Below, one piece after another: positions 22,290 through 30,766 of a stretch of DNA of 34,619 nucleotides. This stretch comes from a bacterium (GTDB lineage Bacteria; Campylobacterota; Campylobacteria; Campylobacterales; Sulfurovaceae). Under the pieces are notes generated by a model that did not search any database, had not been told where the DNA came from, and saw only the letters and a program-made list of their open reading frames with translations. Where the stretch lies: positions 1-34,619 of the forward strand of contig JAHJJU010000090.1 of NCBI GenBank assembly GCA_018822805.1. Reading direction: 5' to 3'. The position numbers and the translations under genes were made by a program. Position 1 is the stretch's first letter. The number at the start of each line of letters is the position of its first letter.

Positions 22290-22976
22290 ATGTATAATAA
22301 ACTTCTAGCGTTGCTAATATTGCCCCTATTCTCAATATCTGTTTATGCTACTGATTTAAATAATACAGAAGCTATTCTTACCCAAGCCAGTGAAGCAACT
22401 CAACCTATACAGGCTGAACTCAATTCAATTATTCAGGGAATCAATACGCAAGAAGAAAGAATTACAAAACCACTTGTTCAAGAAGAAATTGTTGTTCCAA
22501 AAAAGAACATTGAAGAAAAAACAGCAACCAAAACAGCTGTAATAGAAATACCTACAGTAAAAACCTCCATAATTGAAAAGAGTATTGTAGAAAAACAAGA
22601 AGATGAAAACCATACAAATGTGGGAACAACAGATCAAATAGAAAGTAACATCTCCGTTGAAGAAAAAACAAATGAAACAGAAAATAATGAAACAGAAGTA
22701 AAAAAAATACTGAACTTAACCAAAGGAAACAGTCTCAAAGGTAAAAATATTTTTTCTAAATATCTAAAAAAAGAGTGTGAGACCACAGCCTATAAATTTG
22801 CCGGAAACTATGCACAAGAAGAGTGGGAAGAGATCGCAGAGTCAGGAAAATTTAAAGAGACTATTTTTAAAGAGTGTCCAAATATTGAAAAAATCTATAA
22901 GGAAAATTGGTCTTCAGATCTCTATCAGTTTTTTTATGAACACGCCAATGACAGTGAAAACATACCTGAGTGTTAA
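22290..22976 (+). CDS. Periplasmic protein with heme-less cytochrome-c-like tail
   Basis: 228 residues: signal peptide (LLALLILPLFSISVYA), then about 120 low-complexity residues rich in E, T, V and K (probably an unfolded linker), then a C-terminal domain of about 90 residues starting GKNIFSKYLKKECETTAYKF. The G..IF.K.L...C and the WEEI...GKF...I.K.CPNI pattern resembles cytochrome-c-type domains found in Campylobacterota, but there is no CXXCH, so heme should not be bound covalently. Three Cys remain. Function unknown. Confidence 0.65.
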   Translation: MYNKLLALLILPLFSISVYATDLNNTEAILTQASEATQPIQAELNSIIQGINTQEERITKPLVQEEIVVPKKNIEEKTATKTAVIEIPTVKTSIIEKSIVEKQEDENHTNVGTTDQIESNISVEEKTNETENNETEVKKILNLTKGNSLKGKNIFSKYLKKECETTAYKFAGNYAQEEWEEIAESGKFKETIFKECPNIEKIYKENWSSDLYQFFYEHANDSENIPEC

Positions 22977-23059
22977 AAACATTACAATTTGACATATTTT
23001 TAGACTTTTCACCTTTTTTATCCTATGATTGTACTCAGGTTAATATAATGGAGTAAAAG

Positions 23060-24409
23060 ATGGCAAAGAAAAAAACCCTATTTGAGTGTCAAGCCTGTGG
23101 CTTTCAAAGTGCACGTTGGTTAGGTAAATGTACCGGTTGTAACCAGTGGGATACCATGATGGAGCTCTCAACAGAACAGATTAAATTTGTAGAAGAGAGC
23201 AAACAAAGTTCTTCCTCTTCCATTTCTCCTAAAGCCATGTCCATTACCGAAGTGAAGCAAGAGAACATTGAACGTTTTAGCTCAGAGAGTAAAGAGTTGG
23301 ACTTGGTTTTAGGAGGGGGCATTGTACCAGGGTCATTAACCCTCATTGGAGGAAGCCCCGGGATTGGTAAATCTACCCTTCTTTTAAAAATAGCCGGAAA
23401 CTTAGCAAAAAAGAAAATACCTGTTCTTTATGTTTCAGGAGAAGAATCGGCAGGGCAAATTAAACTGCGTGCCGATCGTCTTAATGCCAATGAAAAAGAG
23501 CTTTTTTTACTACCGGAAATCAACCTTCAGAGCATTCTTCACGAGATTAAAAATAAAAATTACGGTTTCATTATTATTGACTCCATTCAAACCCTCTATT
23601 CTGATGAAACCCCTTCAGCACCGGGATCAGTAACGCAAGTGCGTACCATCACCTTTGAACTCATGCGTATCGCAAAAAGTTTGGATATTCCCATCTTTAT
23701 CATTGGGCACATTACCAAAGACGGCTCCATTGCAGGACCTAGAGTATTGGAACACATGGTGGACACCGTACTCTACTTTGAAGGCGATCCCAACTCTGAA
23801 CTTAGACTGCTTAGAGGATTTAAAAACCGTTTTGGAAGCACCAACGAAGTGGGAATCTTTGAAATGTCTAAAAATGGACTGCTCGATGCCCAAACCATGG
23901 CAGGTCGTTTTTTCAACAAAGAGAAACTCTCCTCAGGTTCAGCACTTACCGTGATGATGGAGGGGAGTCGTCCTATTATCATAGAGGTTCAAGCACTGGT
24001 TTCAGAAGCCTATGGTCATCCCAAACGAAGCTCTACAGGATTTGACAACAACCGACTCAACATGCTCTTAGCCCTACTTGAAAAAAAGCTCGATCTACCT
24101 TTGGGTACCTACGATGTCTTTGTCAATATTTCAGGAGGTATTAAAGTGACTGAACCCTCTGTCGATTTGGCAATTATAGCAGCCATATTAAGTTCCTACC
24201 GTAACCGTGAGCTGAGTGCCGAAACCCTCTTTTTAGGGGAGGTAAGTTTAACAGGTGAAATCCGAGAGGTATCAGCACTAGGACAACGTCTCAAAGAGAT
24301 AGCCACCCAAGGGTTTTCTAAAGCCGTTATTCCCAACAAACCATTAGAAAAAACATCCATAAAATGTTTTATTGCCAATGAGGTTTCAAAAGTTGTTGAG
24401 TGGATGTAG
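23060..24409 (+). CDS. radA: DNA repair protein RadA
   Basis: 449 residues, full length. N-terminal C4 zinc finger (C10, C13, C24, C27), RecA-like ATPase with Walker A GGSPGIGKST and Walker B FIIIDSIQTL, the RadA signature KNRFGSTNEVG, and a C-terminal Lon-protease-like domain (GGIKVTEPSVDLAI, FLGEVSLTGEIR). It promotes branch migration in recombination repair. GGAG lies before the ATG. Confidence 0.98.
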   Translation: MAKKKTLFECQACGFQSARWLGKCTGCNQWDTMMELSTEQIKFVEESKQSSSSSISPKAMSITEVKQENIERFSSESKELDLVLGGGIVPGSLTLIGGSPGIGKSTLLLKIAGNLAKKKIPVLYVSGEESAGQIKLRADRLNANEKELFLLPEINLQSILHEIKNKNYGFIIIDSIQTLYSDETPSAPGSVTQVRTITFELMRIAKSLDIPIFIIGHITKDGSIAGPRVLEHMVDTVLYFEGDPNSELRLLRGFKNRFGSTNEVGIFEMSKNGLLDAQTMAGRFFNKEKLSSGSALTVMMEGSRPIIIEVQALVSEAYGHPKRSSTGFDNNRLNMLLALLEKKLDLPLGTYDVFVNISGGIKVTEPSVDLAIIAAILSSYRNRELSAETLFLGEVSLTGEIREVSALGQRLKEIATQGFSKAVIPNKPLEKTSIKCFIANEVSKVVEWM

Positions 24410-24483
24410 GTATCAAACAAAATAACACAATAAAAACACAATCAATAAGCTATAATATTAAATATTTCTATTAAGGATGACTT

Positions 24484-25116
24484 ATGATAAAAAAAATTTC
24501 TTTAGCAACACTCTTAACGTTAACGTTCCTTTCGGCTGCTGACAGCTTAAAGCCCATGCTTCAAATGGGTTATGATTGGGGTGGAACCACCTTAGCGACA
24601 GTTTATCATAATAGTGACTACTATTATTATGACAGTGAAATCAATGAAATTCGTGCAGGAGAAGGCTTAAGTTTTGAAGCTGGAGCTTCCCTAAGTAATC
24701 CCAGTTCAAACATGGAGCTTCAGTTTTTGATAGGGTACAAATTCGATTCAGACAGTGCTTCTAATGGAGAAGTAACATGGGATCTCATTCCTTTTACAGC
24801 ACTGGCAATGTTTAAAGCCCAGCGTTGGAAATTTGGAGGAGGGGTTACCTACCATCTTAATCCAACTCTTTCAGGTGGATTCTCCGGCTATGAAAATGGT
24901 CTCTACTTTAATGACAACGTCAATGACCACTATGAAAATGCCGTAGGTGGTGTCGCCCAAATCCAATACATGGCAACCGATTCTCTTGCCATCGGATTAA
25001 AAGGAACCTTTATCGAATACGAACTTAAAAATGATTCCACACAAACAGCACAAGGGAACAGTATAGGAATGCTCTTTTCATATACCTTTGGAAACGAACG
25101 TTCTGAATTTAGATAG
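24484..25116 (+). CDS. Outer-membrane beta-barrel-like protein
   Basis: 210 residues with a signal peptide ending LSAADS. The mature part alternates aromatic and polar residues, with strand-turn patterns typical of small outer-membrane barrels (LQFLIGYKFDSDS, WKFGGGVTYHLNP, IGLKGTFIEYELK). It ends GMLFSYTFGNERSEFR, so the usual terminal aromatic is internal rather than last. A TATAAT -10 lies about 38 bases upstream. Specific role unknown. Confidence 0.7.
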   Translation: MIKKISLATLLTLTFLSAADSLKPMLQMGYDWGGTTLATVYHNSDYYYYDSEINEIRAGEGLSFEAGASLSNPSSNMELQFLIGYKFDSDSASNGEVTWDLIPFTALAMFKAQRWKFGGGVTYHLNPTLSGGFSGYENGLYFNDNVNDHYENAVGGVAQIQYMATDSLAIGLKGTFIEYELKNDSTQTAQGNSIGMLFSYTFGNERSEFR

Positions 25117-25155
25117 ATATTCTCGGAATCTGACCAATGCCTCTTCTGATGTTTT

Positions 25156-25947
25156 TTACCACTTCAACAACAAATAGGTCTGCGACAAAAAGAAGTTAGC
25201 AATAAAAATCGTAACCGATGCCAATACTACAGCACGAGTGGTGGAGAGTCCAACACCTTTGGCTCCTCCTGTAGTATGATAACCGACATAAGCACCGATA
25301 CTTCCTACCAAGTAACCATAAACCAAACCTTTAAGTACGCCTGTCCCGATATCTGAAAAATCCAGTAACTGTTTAATCGTATCCATATAGACCGTTGGAT
25401 TCATATCTAAAACCATCCATGCCATTAAAAAAGCACTTAAATTAGAGATGGCATCAAAGGCCAATACTAAAAGAGGTAAAGCAATGGTTGTTGCAATAAT
25501 TCGAGGAATAATCAAATACTTTTTAGAATCCACAGCCAAGGTCTCTATGGCATCTATCTGCTCTGTTACCCTCATGGTTCCGAGTTCTGCAGCCATAGAA
25601 GATATGGACTGGGAAATCAGCATAAGTCCGGCAAAAATAGGTGCCAATTCTCGGGTAATAGAGATAAAAATGGTGTACCCCATAAACCCCTCAGCACCAA
25701 ATTTAGAAAAACCTTGATAGAGTTGCACAGCTTCGACCAAACCTGTAAAGAGAGCCGTTAAAAAAATAACCCCAAAGGTACCGATGCCGACCACTTCAAT
25801 TTGCTCAAAAATCTGTTTAATTCTCCAAGGTCGCTTAAATATTAAAGGCAAAAGATGCAGTTGAAAGAGTATAAACGTACCAAACTTGTCCATTTTTTTC
25901 ATAAAATTAACAAAGGGGGTTCCAATAAATGCAAATAAAGTTTCCAT
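25156..25947 (-). CDS. MlaE-type ABC transporter permease
   Basis: 263 residues, five to six membrane spans, with the MlaE/YrbE signature region (RELAPIFAGLMLI, ELGTMRVTEQIDAIETLAVD, PRIIATTIALPLL). The family moves phospholipids between inner and outer membranes as part of a complex with an ATPase (MlaF) and an MCE protein (MlaD). Neither partner is adjacent here on this strand; they could lie elsewhere. Divergent from acpS. Confidence 0.93.
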   Translation of the reverse strand: METLFAFIGTPFVNFMKKMDKFGTFILFQLHLLPLIFKRPWRIKQIFEQIEVVGIGTFGVIFLTALFTGLVEAVQLYQGFSKFGAEGFMGYTIFISITRELAPIFAGLMLISQSISSMAAELGTMRVTEQIDAIETLAVDSKKYLIIPRIIATTIALPLLVLAFDAISNLSAFLMAWMVLDMNPTVYMDTIKQLLDFSDIGTGVLKGLVYGYLVGSIGAYVGYHTTGGAKGVGLSTTRAVVLASVTIFIANFFLSQTYLLLKW

Positions 25948-26003
25948 ACCATTCTTTTTAATTTTTTTATTTATTTTATCTAAAAGTTGGGTAAACTAAC
26001 ATT

Positions 26004-26351
26004 ATGAAAATCGGAACAGACATTACTGTAGTCAGTAGAATAGAGCAATCATTAAACAAATTTGGTGATAAATTTTTAAACAAATTTTTAAATGAAGAAG
26101 AGCAACAACTCTCTTTAAAAGTAGAAAGTATTGCCGGTTACTGGGCTGCCAAAGAGGCGATTGCCAAGGCGTTAGGGTGTGGTATCGGCAAAGAACTTGC
26201 TTTTCATGACATCATTCTCTATAAAGATGAAAAAAAAGCACCTCACTTTAAACTGAGCCAAAAAGCTCAAAACATTCATAATATTCAAAGCTCTTCACTC
26301 TCTATTGCCCATGATGGTGGGTTTGCTATGGCTGTAGTCATAGTAACCTGA
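26004..26351 (+). CDS. acpS: Holo-[acyl-carrier-protein] synthase
   Basis: 115 residues. Transfers phosphopantetheine from CoA to ACP. Motifs are IGTDITVVSRIE at the N-terminus (magnesium-binding Asp) and GYWAAKEAIAKALG, containing the catalytic-site Glu and Lys. It ends one base before the convergent nhaA gene. Confidence 0.96.
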   Translation: MKIGTDITVVSRIEQSLNKFGDKFLNKFLNEEEQQLSLKVESIAGYWAAKEAIAKALGCGIGKELAFHDIILYKDEKKAPHFKLSQKAQNIHNIQSSSLSIAHDGGFAMAVVIVT

Positions 26352-26352
26352 G

Positions 26353-27684
26353 TTAGTAAGATTTCGCCACAAACCTAAGCCAAAAATACCCAAAAAGACC
26401 TGCAAAAAGTGATGCTACTAAAATTCCCACTTTTGCTTGAAAAATAAGCTCCGGGCTATGTACAAATGCCAAGTCTGCTACAAAAATGGACATGGTAAAA
26501 CCAATACCTCCAAGAAATGCCACACCAAAGATTTGCTGCATGCTACTCTCTTCCGGAAGTATTGCAATCTTTAATTTAATTGCCAACCATGCCACACCAA
26601 AAATTCCAAGAACTTTTCCGAGTATGAGACCGGCAATAATTCCTATGGATACAGGTTCCATAATGGTTGTACCAATAGAGCTAAAATTTATGGAAATCCC
26701 TGCATTTGCCAATGCAAAAAGAGGGATAACGATTAAAGCAACAGGAAGATGCAAATCATGTTCCAATCGTGCAGCAGGCGTACCAACAGCATCAATCCTA
26801 TCAGTAATATTTAAAAGAATTGCTTTTTGTTGCTCATGCATCATATGGTCCGTTGCCACAGGATAGCTGTCATACTCATCCAATAAATTTCTAGTATCTC
26901 GGGTAAAATCAACAGGAGCTTCTTTAGGTTTTGACGGTATTGCCATGGCAGCAATAACCCCTGCAATGGTTGCATGTACGCCTGATTCAAGCATAAAAAA
27001 CCACATAAAGAGACCTACGATAAAGTAAGGTAAAATCATATGAATACCAAAACGATTCAACGCAACCATCACTAAAAAAGCCCCTCCTGCTAGAGCCAAT
27101 GGTAGTATATGTATCTGTTCGGTATAAAAAAGAGCAATTACCAAAACAGCCCCAAGGTCATCTACAATAGCAAGAGCAATTAAAAATGTCACCAATGCTG
27201 TAGGGACTCGTTTTCCTAAAAGTACCAAAGCAGAAATAGCAAATGCAATATCCGTAGCCATAGGAATTCCCCATCCACCTGCTCCTTGGGTACCTGCATT
27301 GATACCCAGATAAATTAATGCAGGAAAAACCATTCCCCCAATGGCAGCCAAAATAGGTAACATAGCAACTTTTATGTTTGAAAGCTCTCCCACCAATATT
27401 TCTCTTTTTATCTCCAATCCAATAATAAAGAAGAAAATAGCCATAAGACCATCATTTATCCAGTGATGAAGGGTATGAGAGAGTTCCCAAGAACCGACAT
27501 TAAAATCTATTTTGGTATGAAAAAAATGTGCATAATTTTCTGTCAATGGCGAGTTGGCAAGTAGCAGTGCCAATAGGGTCATACCCATCAAAATGATACC
27601 CGTAGTCGTTTGTGCATGAATAAAGTGTTCAAATGGAGTTGCAACACGTTTAAAAGCTTTTTCCCATGGTGCGTAAAGTTTCAT
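26353..27684 (-). CDS. nhaA: Na+/H+ antiporter NhaA
   Basis: 443 residues, about 12 membrane spans. The two aspartates of the ion site are in ALAIVDDLGAVLVIALFY; PMATDIAFAISAL lies just before. A hydrophilic loop of roughly 50 residues near 250-300 makes it longer than E. coli NhaA (388). Exchanges sodium for protons at the inner membrane. Convergent with acpS. Confidence 0.97.
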   Translation of the reverse strand: MKLYAPWEKAFKRVATPFEHFIHAQTTTGIILMGMTLLALLLANSPLTENYAHFFHTKIDFNVGSWELSHTLHHWINDGLMAIFFFIIGLEIKREILVGELSNIKVAMLPILAAIGGMVFPALIYLGINAGTQGAGGWGIPMATDIAFAISALVLLGKRVPTALVTFLIALAIVDDLGAVLVIALFYTEQIHILPLALAGGAFLVMVALNRFGIHMILPYFIVGLFMWFFMLESGVHATIAGVIAAMAIPSKPKEAPVDFTRDTRNLLDEYDSYPVATDHMMHEQQKAILLNITDRIDAVGTPAARLEHDLHLPVALIVIPLFALANAGISINFSSIGTTIMEPVSIGIIAGLILGKVLGIFGVAWLAIKLKIAILPEESSMQQIFGVAFLGGIGFTMSIFVADLAFVHSPELIFQAKVGILVASLFAGLFGYFWLRFVAKSY

Positions 27685-27750
27685 TGCTTTCTCTTTTATT
27701 TTTAATTTTAATGAATTTTACATCAATAAAGTTAACGAAGTATAAATTCT

Positions 27751-28248
27751 TTAATACAATTTACCCAGCAAATCCATATGTATCAAATAAACCCGTAAAT
27801 CAAATTCCAACTGATGATAGGCAGGTTCCATGTGTAAACAAAATTTATAAAACGCTTTGTTGTGCTCTTTCTCTTTAAAATGAGCCAATTCATGCACCAC
27901 AATCATGCGTAAAAATTCTTCCGGCATATTTTTAAAAACCGTACCGATTCGTATCTCATTTTTAGTTTTGAGTTTGCCACCTTGTACCCGTGAAATAAAT
28001 GTGTGAACACCCAATGCATCATGAATAACATTGATTTTTCCATCATAAAGCACTTTAGCTAAGGTCTGTTTTTTAAGAAATTGGTTTTTATAGACTTGTG
28101 TGTAGTTATAAAGAGTTTTGTCGGTTTGAAACTCATGTTTCATTTTGTATTTTGCAAGTAGATAGTCAGAAAGCTTATCTTTTTTAATAAGCTCTCTGAT
28201 TTGATTTTGTAGTTTTTCGGGGTAATGATGGAGGTATTTGAGTTTCAT
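27751..28248 (-). CDS. YgjP/M48-like metallopeptidase
   Basis: 165 residues with a zinc motif HELAHFKEKEHNKAFY (HExxH plus a downstream His), as in the YgjP (DUF45) family. No signal peptide, so probably cytosolic. Substrate unknown. Its ATG directly follows the stop of the Uma2 gene (TAGATG), so the two are coupled. Confidence 0.85.
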   Translation of the reverse strand: MKLKYLHHYPEKLQNQIRELIKKDKLSDYLLAKYKMKHEFQTDKTLYNYTQVYKNQFLKKQTLAKVLYDGKINVIHDALGVHTFISRVQGGKLKTKNEIRIGTVFKNMPEEFLRMIVVHELAHFKEKEHNKAFYKFCLHMEPAYHQLEFDLRVYLIHMDLLGKLY

Positions 28249-28791
28249 CTACCAAATTTTCGAAAAGTCAAATTCAAAAGAACCACACGCTTCTAACTCA
28301 AACACTACTTTGTCTTCAAATGCATCACATACTTTGATGTATCTTCCTTCATGGAGTCTATAAACTTTAGCAATACTCTCTTTGGGGTCAACAATAACAT
28401 AATAATTCACACCCTCTTGTTCATACAAATCATATTTGAGGTTTAAATCTTTGGTAGCTGTTGATTTGGATAGAACTTCAAAAATAATTTTTGGGGCTTT
28501 TTTGATATAGGCTTCATGCTGTGGAGTATGACAGATGACAAGGTTATCAGGCTGAACCACAGTAGAGTCATCTATCTTCCAATCTATCGGTAGAAGTGCT
28601 TGACAAGTTTCACACTCTTCTAAAGCCTCATCTAAATATCTGGCTATTCTATTACTAATCGCTTGATGTTGAATCATAGGAGCAGGAGCCATGGCATAAG
28701 CAATTCCATAAATCAACTCCCAATCACCCTCCCATAGTTTATAATCTTCATAAGTATAATTTGGAAAATACTCTTTTTTAATGGCACCCAT
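28249..28791 (-). CDS. Uma2-family putative endonuclease
   Basis: 180 residues of the Uma2/DUF820 family, which has a PD-(D/E)XK nuclease fold. Seen are VVQPDNLVIC, FEVLSKSTATKDLNLKYDLY and VNYYVIVDPKE, the family's catalytic and core strands. Biological role of the family is unclear. TATAAT about 25 bases upstream. Confidence 0.88.
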   Translation of the reverse strand: MGAIKKEYFPNYTYEDYKLWEGDWELIYGIAYAMAPAPMIQHQAISNRIARYLDEALEECETCQALLPIDWKIDDSTVVQPDNLVICHTPQHEAYIKKAPKIIFEVLSKSTATKDLNLKYDLYEQEGVNYYVIVDPKESIAKVYRLHEGRYIKVCDAFEDKVVFELEACGSFEFDFSKIW

Positions 28792-28833
28792 CTTTTACAC
28801 CTTACTTTTTTTAGATTATAACATAGATTTAAA

Positions 28834-30012
28834 TCAGTTCACCACCCGATGCCCAACAAACTTAGAGTAATTGTCCAAAATCAAACCACCTCGTCTAAAG
28901 CCCAGTCCACACCCTTCATAAGCATAAAAGACACCTGCTTGGTACGACTCACCGTTTGCATCGGTAGGCAGTTCTACATACTCTTGGAATACCGATGGGA
29001 ACTCAGCATATTCACCGTCACGCTCTTCGATGATGTTTTCATTCTCATCAACAATGATGGTGTTCGCACCCTCACGACCAAAAATCTTTTTCTCTACTTG
29101 TGCAATACCTTGTAGAGGTTCAAAACCGGTTTCTAACAATAATGGATGATTGGGGTATAGATCCCATAAAATCTTCATAAATGCTTTTGATTGGAACATC
29201 AATGTATAAGCAGGATTCAAAATAATTGCTTTCTGATTGTGCATAATTTGTGTCAATAACATCGCCAACTCACCCTCATCAATAGCAATATCTTCCCAAG
29301 GGAAAAGCTTGAACCAGTACTCATAGTTCTCATCATTATAAAAGACACCATCCCCGGCAGAGAACTCAACATCTTCCATATAAGCAAATTGGGTTACAAA
29401 TCCTGCTTCATTGGCAATGGTTTGGAGAAGTTTTACCGTACTCTCTTCCTCTTCATTGCCTTTAACCGAAGAAAAAAGTATCTTCCAACCTTCATAATGT
29501 TCTTCAAACCCTTCGATATCATCTTCCATCATAATAAGGCGTTTAAAGTTATCTTTAATGGCATCATAAACATTGTTAAACTGATGTGACCCTTCCATTC
29601 CATTTGCTTTGAGCATTGCCCACTGTAAAATAGAAGTCTCAAAAAGTGCCGTTGGTGTATCGGCATTAAACTCAATCAATTTAATAGGTCGTCCATCAAT
29701 TCCACCTGCAAGATCAAAACGACTATAAAGGTGCCAATGAATATCATTTTCCCAACTCATTTTAATCGCATCTACCAAATTAAATGGAATACCAAGCTCA
29801 TGGAAAAGCTCATTTTCTATGACATATTCTCCAGCCTCGGCAAACATCTCATAAAGTTCATTTACTGCTTCATAATAAGCATCTGCTTCATCCGAAGAAA
29901 TTTCAACAATTTCACCGGCTACATAAGGAGTCGCGTCAGGATCTGTATGCCAATAAAAACCAATATTTTCTAAAAAAGCATTATTTGGAACTTCTATAGG
30001 AGTTAATTTCAT
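28834..30012 (-). CDS. Glutathionylspermidine-synthase-family ATP-grasp protein
   Basis: 392 residues, matching the ATP-grasp C-terminal domain family of glutathionylspermidine synthase (E. coli YgiC/YjfC type). Visible: DIHWHLYSRFDLAGG, LIEFNADTPTALFE, AIILNPAYTLMF, GREGANTIIVDENEN and a C-terminal YEGCGLGFRRGG. Such stand-alone members lack the amidase domain and their real substrate is not settled. It starts 3 bases after the upstream lipoprotein gene, as in the C. jejuni Cj0371-Cj0372 pair and the E. coli ygiB-ygiC pair. Confidence 0.88.
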   Translation of the reverse strand: MKLTPIEVPNNAFLENIGFYWHTDPDATPYVAGEIVEISSDEADAYYEAVNELYEMFAEAGEYVIENELFHELGIPFNLVDAIKMSWENDIHWHLYSRFDLAGGIDGRPIKLIEFNADTPTALFETSILQWAMLKANGMEGSHQFNNVYDAIKDNFKRLIMMEDDIEGFEEHYEGWKILFSSVKGNEEEESTVKLLQTIANEAGFVTQFAYMEDVEFSAGDGVFYNDENYEYWFKLFPWEDIAIDEGELAMLLTQIMHNQKAIILNPAYTLMFQSKAFMKILWDLYPNHPLLLETGFEPLQGIAQVEKKIFGREGANTIIVDENENIIEERDGEYAEFPSVFQEYVELPTDANGESYQAGVFYAYEGCGLGFRRGGLILDNYSKFVGHRVVN

Positions 30013-30015
30013 TAC

Positions 30016-30651
30016 TTATCCACCAAAACTTGAAGATTTGGCACTTGATGCTTTGTTTGCTCCAAAACCTGACTGTCTTTGACTACCGGATGATTTTGCA
30101 GCAGTATTCGCAGCTTTGGCTTTACTGAAACTGTTTTGTGACTTTGAGTAGGTACTTGGTGAACGATAACTGGTTCGTCTGTTTTGCTGATAGTTTTGAT
30201 TGTTCATCAGTTTGTTCATCAACATTGCACCGACCATACCGGCTGCCATACTTGCCATAAGGGTTCCGGCCAATCCCAATCCACCTGCCTCTTGTACTTG
30301 ATCCGGGCTTTGTGTTAAAGCTGAAGTACCGGCATCTACTTTTGCCTCTTCCTCTTTTACCAGTTTATCGATTTCATCCTGAGAAAGAATTCTCTCTGTT
30401 CCATTTTCATCTTTTAAGATAACACGCGTACTAACACTTGGTACCTCATCGATAATCTTAAACGTTCCTACAGGCTTCTCTTCAATCGTAACCGTAGCAC
30501 CCTCTTTTACCATACTTTGTTGTTGTACGGGCTCTTGTACCGGTTGCTGTGCCACACTGCCATCGTCACAACCTGTCATTGTTGCGATAATTACTGCACT
30601 CATACCACCTACCATGGTCGTATTTGAAATTTTTTTCACATGTTTATTCAT
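30016..30651 (-). CDS. UPF0323-family lipoprotein
   Basis: 211 residues with a lipobox (IIATMTGC). The mature part has a glutamine/proline-rich stretch, a conserved middle (VSTRVILKDENGTERILSQ), a glycine/alanine-rich hydrophobic segment (LAGTLMASMAAGMVGAMLM) and a basic, Ser-rich tail ending SSSFGG. This is the layout of UPF0323 lipoproteins of Campylobacterota. The Ser/Gly tail also recalls E. coli YgiB. Coupled to the ATP-grasp gene downstream. Confidence 0.85.
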   Translation of the reverse strand: MNKHVKKISNTTMVGGMSAVIIATMTGCDDGSVAQQPVQEPVQQQSMVKEGATVTIEEKPVGTFKIIDEVPSVSTRVILKDENGTERILSQDEIDKLVKEEEAKVDAGTSALTQSPDQVQEAGGLGLAGTLMASMAAGMVGAMLMNKLMNNQNYQQNRRTSYRSPSTYSKSQNSFSKAKAANTAAKSSGSQRQSGFGANKASSAKSSSFGG

Positions 30652-30670
30652 TAATATTCCTTCTTGATTT

Positions 30671-30700
30671 TATTCACAGTATATTCACACTTTATTCACA
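30671..30700 (-). promoter_or_regulatory. Triple 11-bp direct repeat before UPF0323 gene
   Basis: TGTGAATA occurs three times on the minus strand at an exact 11-bp period (complement at 30671-30678, 30682-30689 and 30693-30700), with a possible TATACT -10 box between the last two in transcription order. The helical phasing suggests tandem regulator binding, either activating or repressing. Confidence 0.5.
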
Positions 30701-30717
30701 GAGTGAAACGAAACCTT

Positions 30718-30744
30718 AAAAAACAAAATCTAATAAAATAGATT
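30718..30744 (-). terminator. Terminator after htpG
   Basis: On the minus strand AATCTA, 6-base loop, TAGATT, then a T-rich run. Located 23 bases past the htpG stop. The stem is only 6 bp and AT-rich, so moderate strength. Confidence 0.5.
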
Positions 30745-30766
30745 AAGTTTTTATTTAGAAATACTC

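Noticed and set aside
25156-25947. Complete Mla lipid transport operon
   Set aside because: Only the permease is present; no adjacent ATPase or MCE gene on either side.
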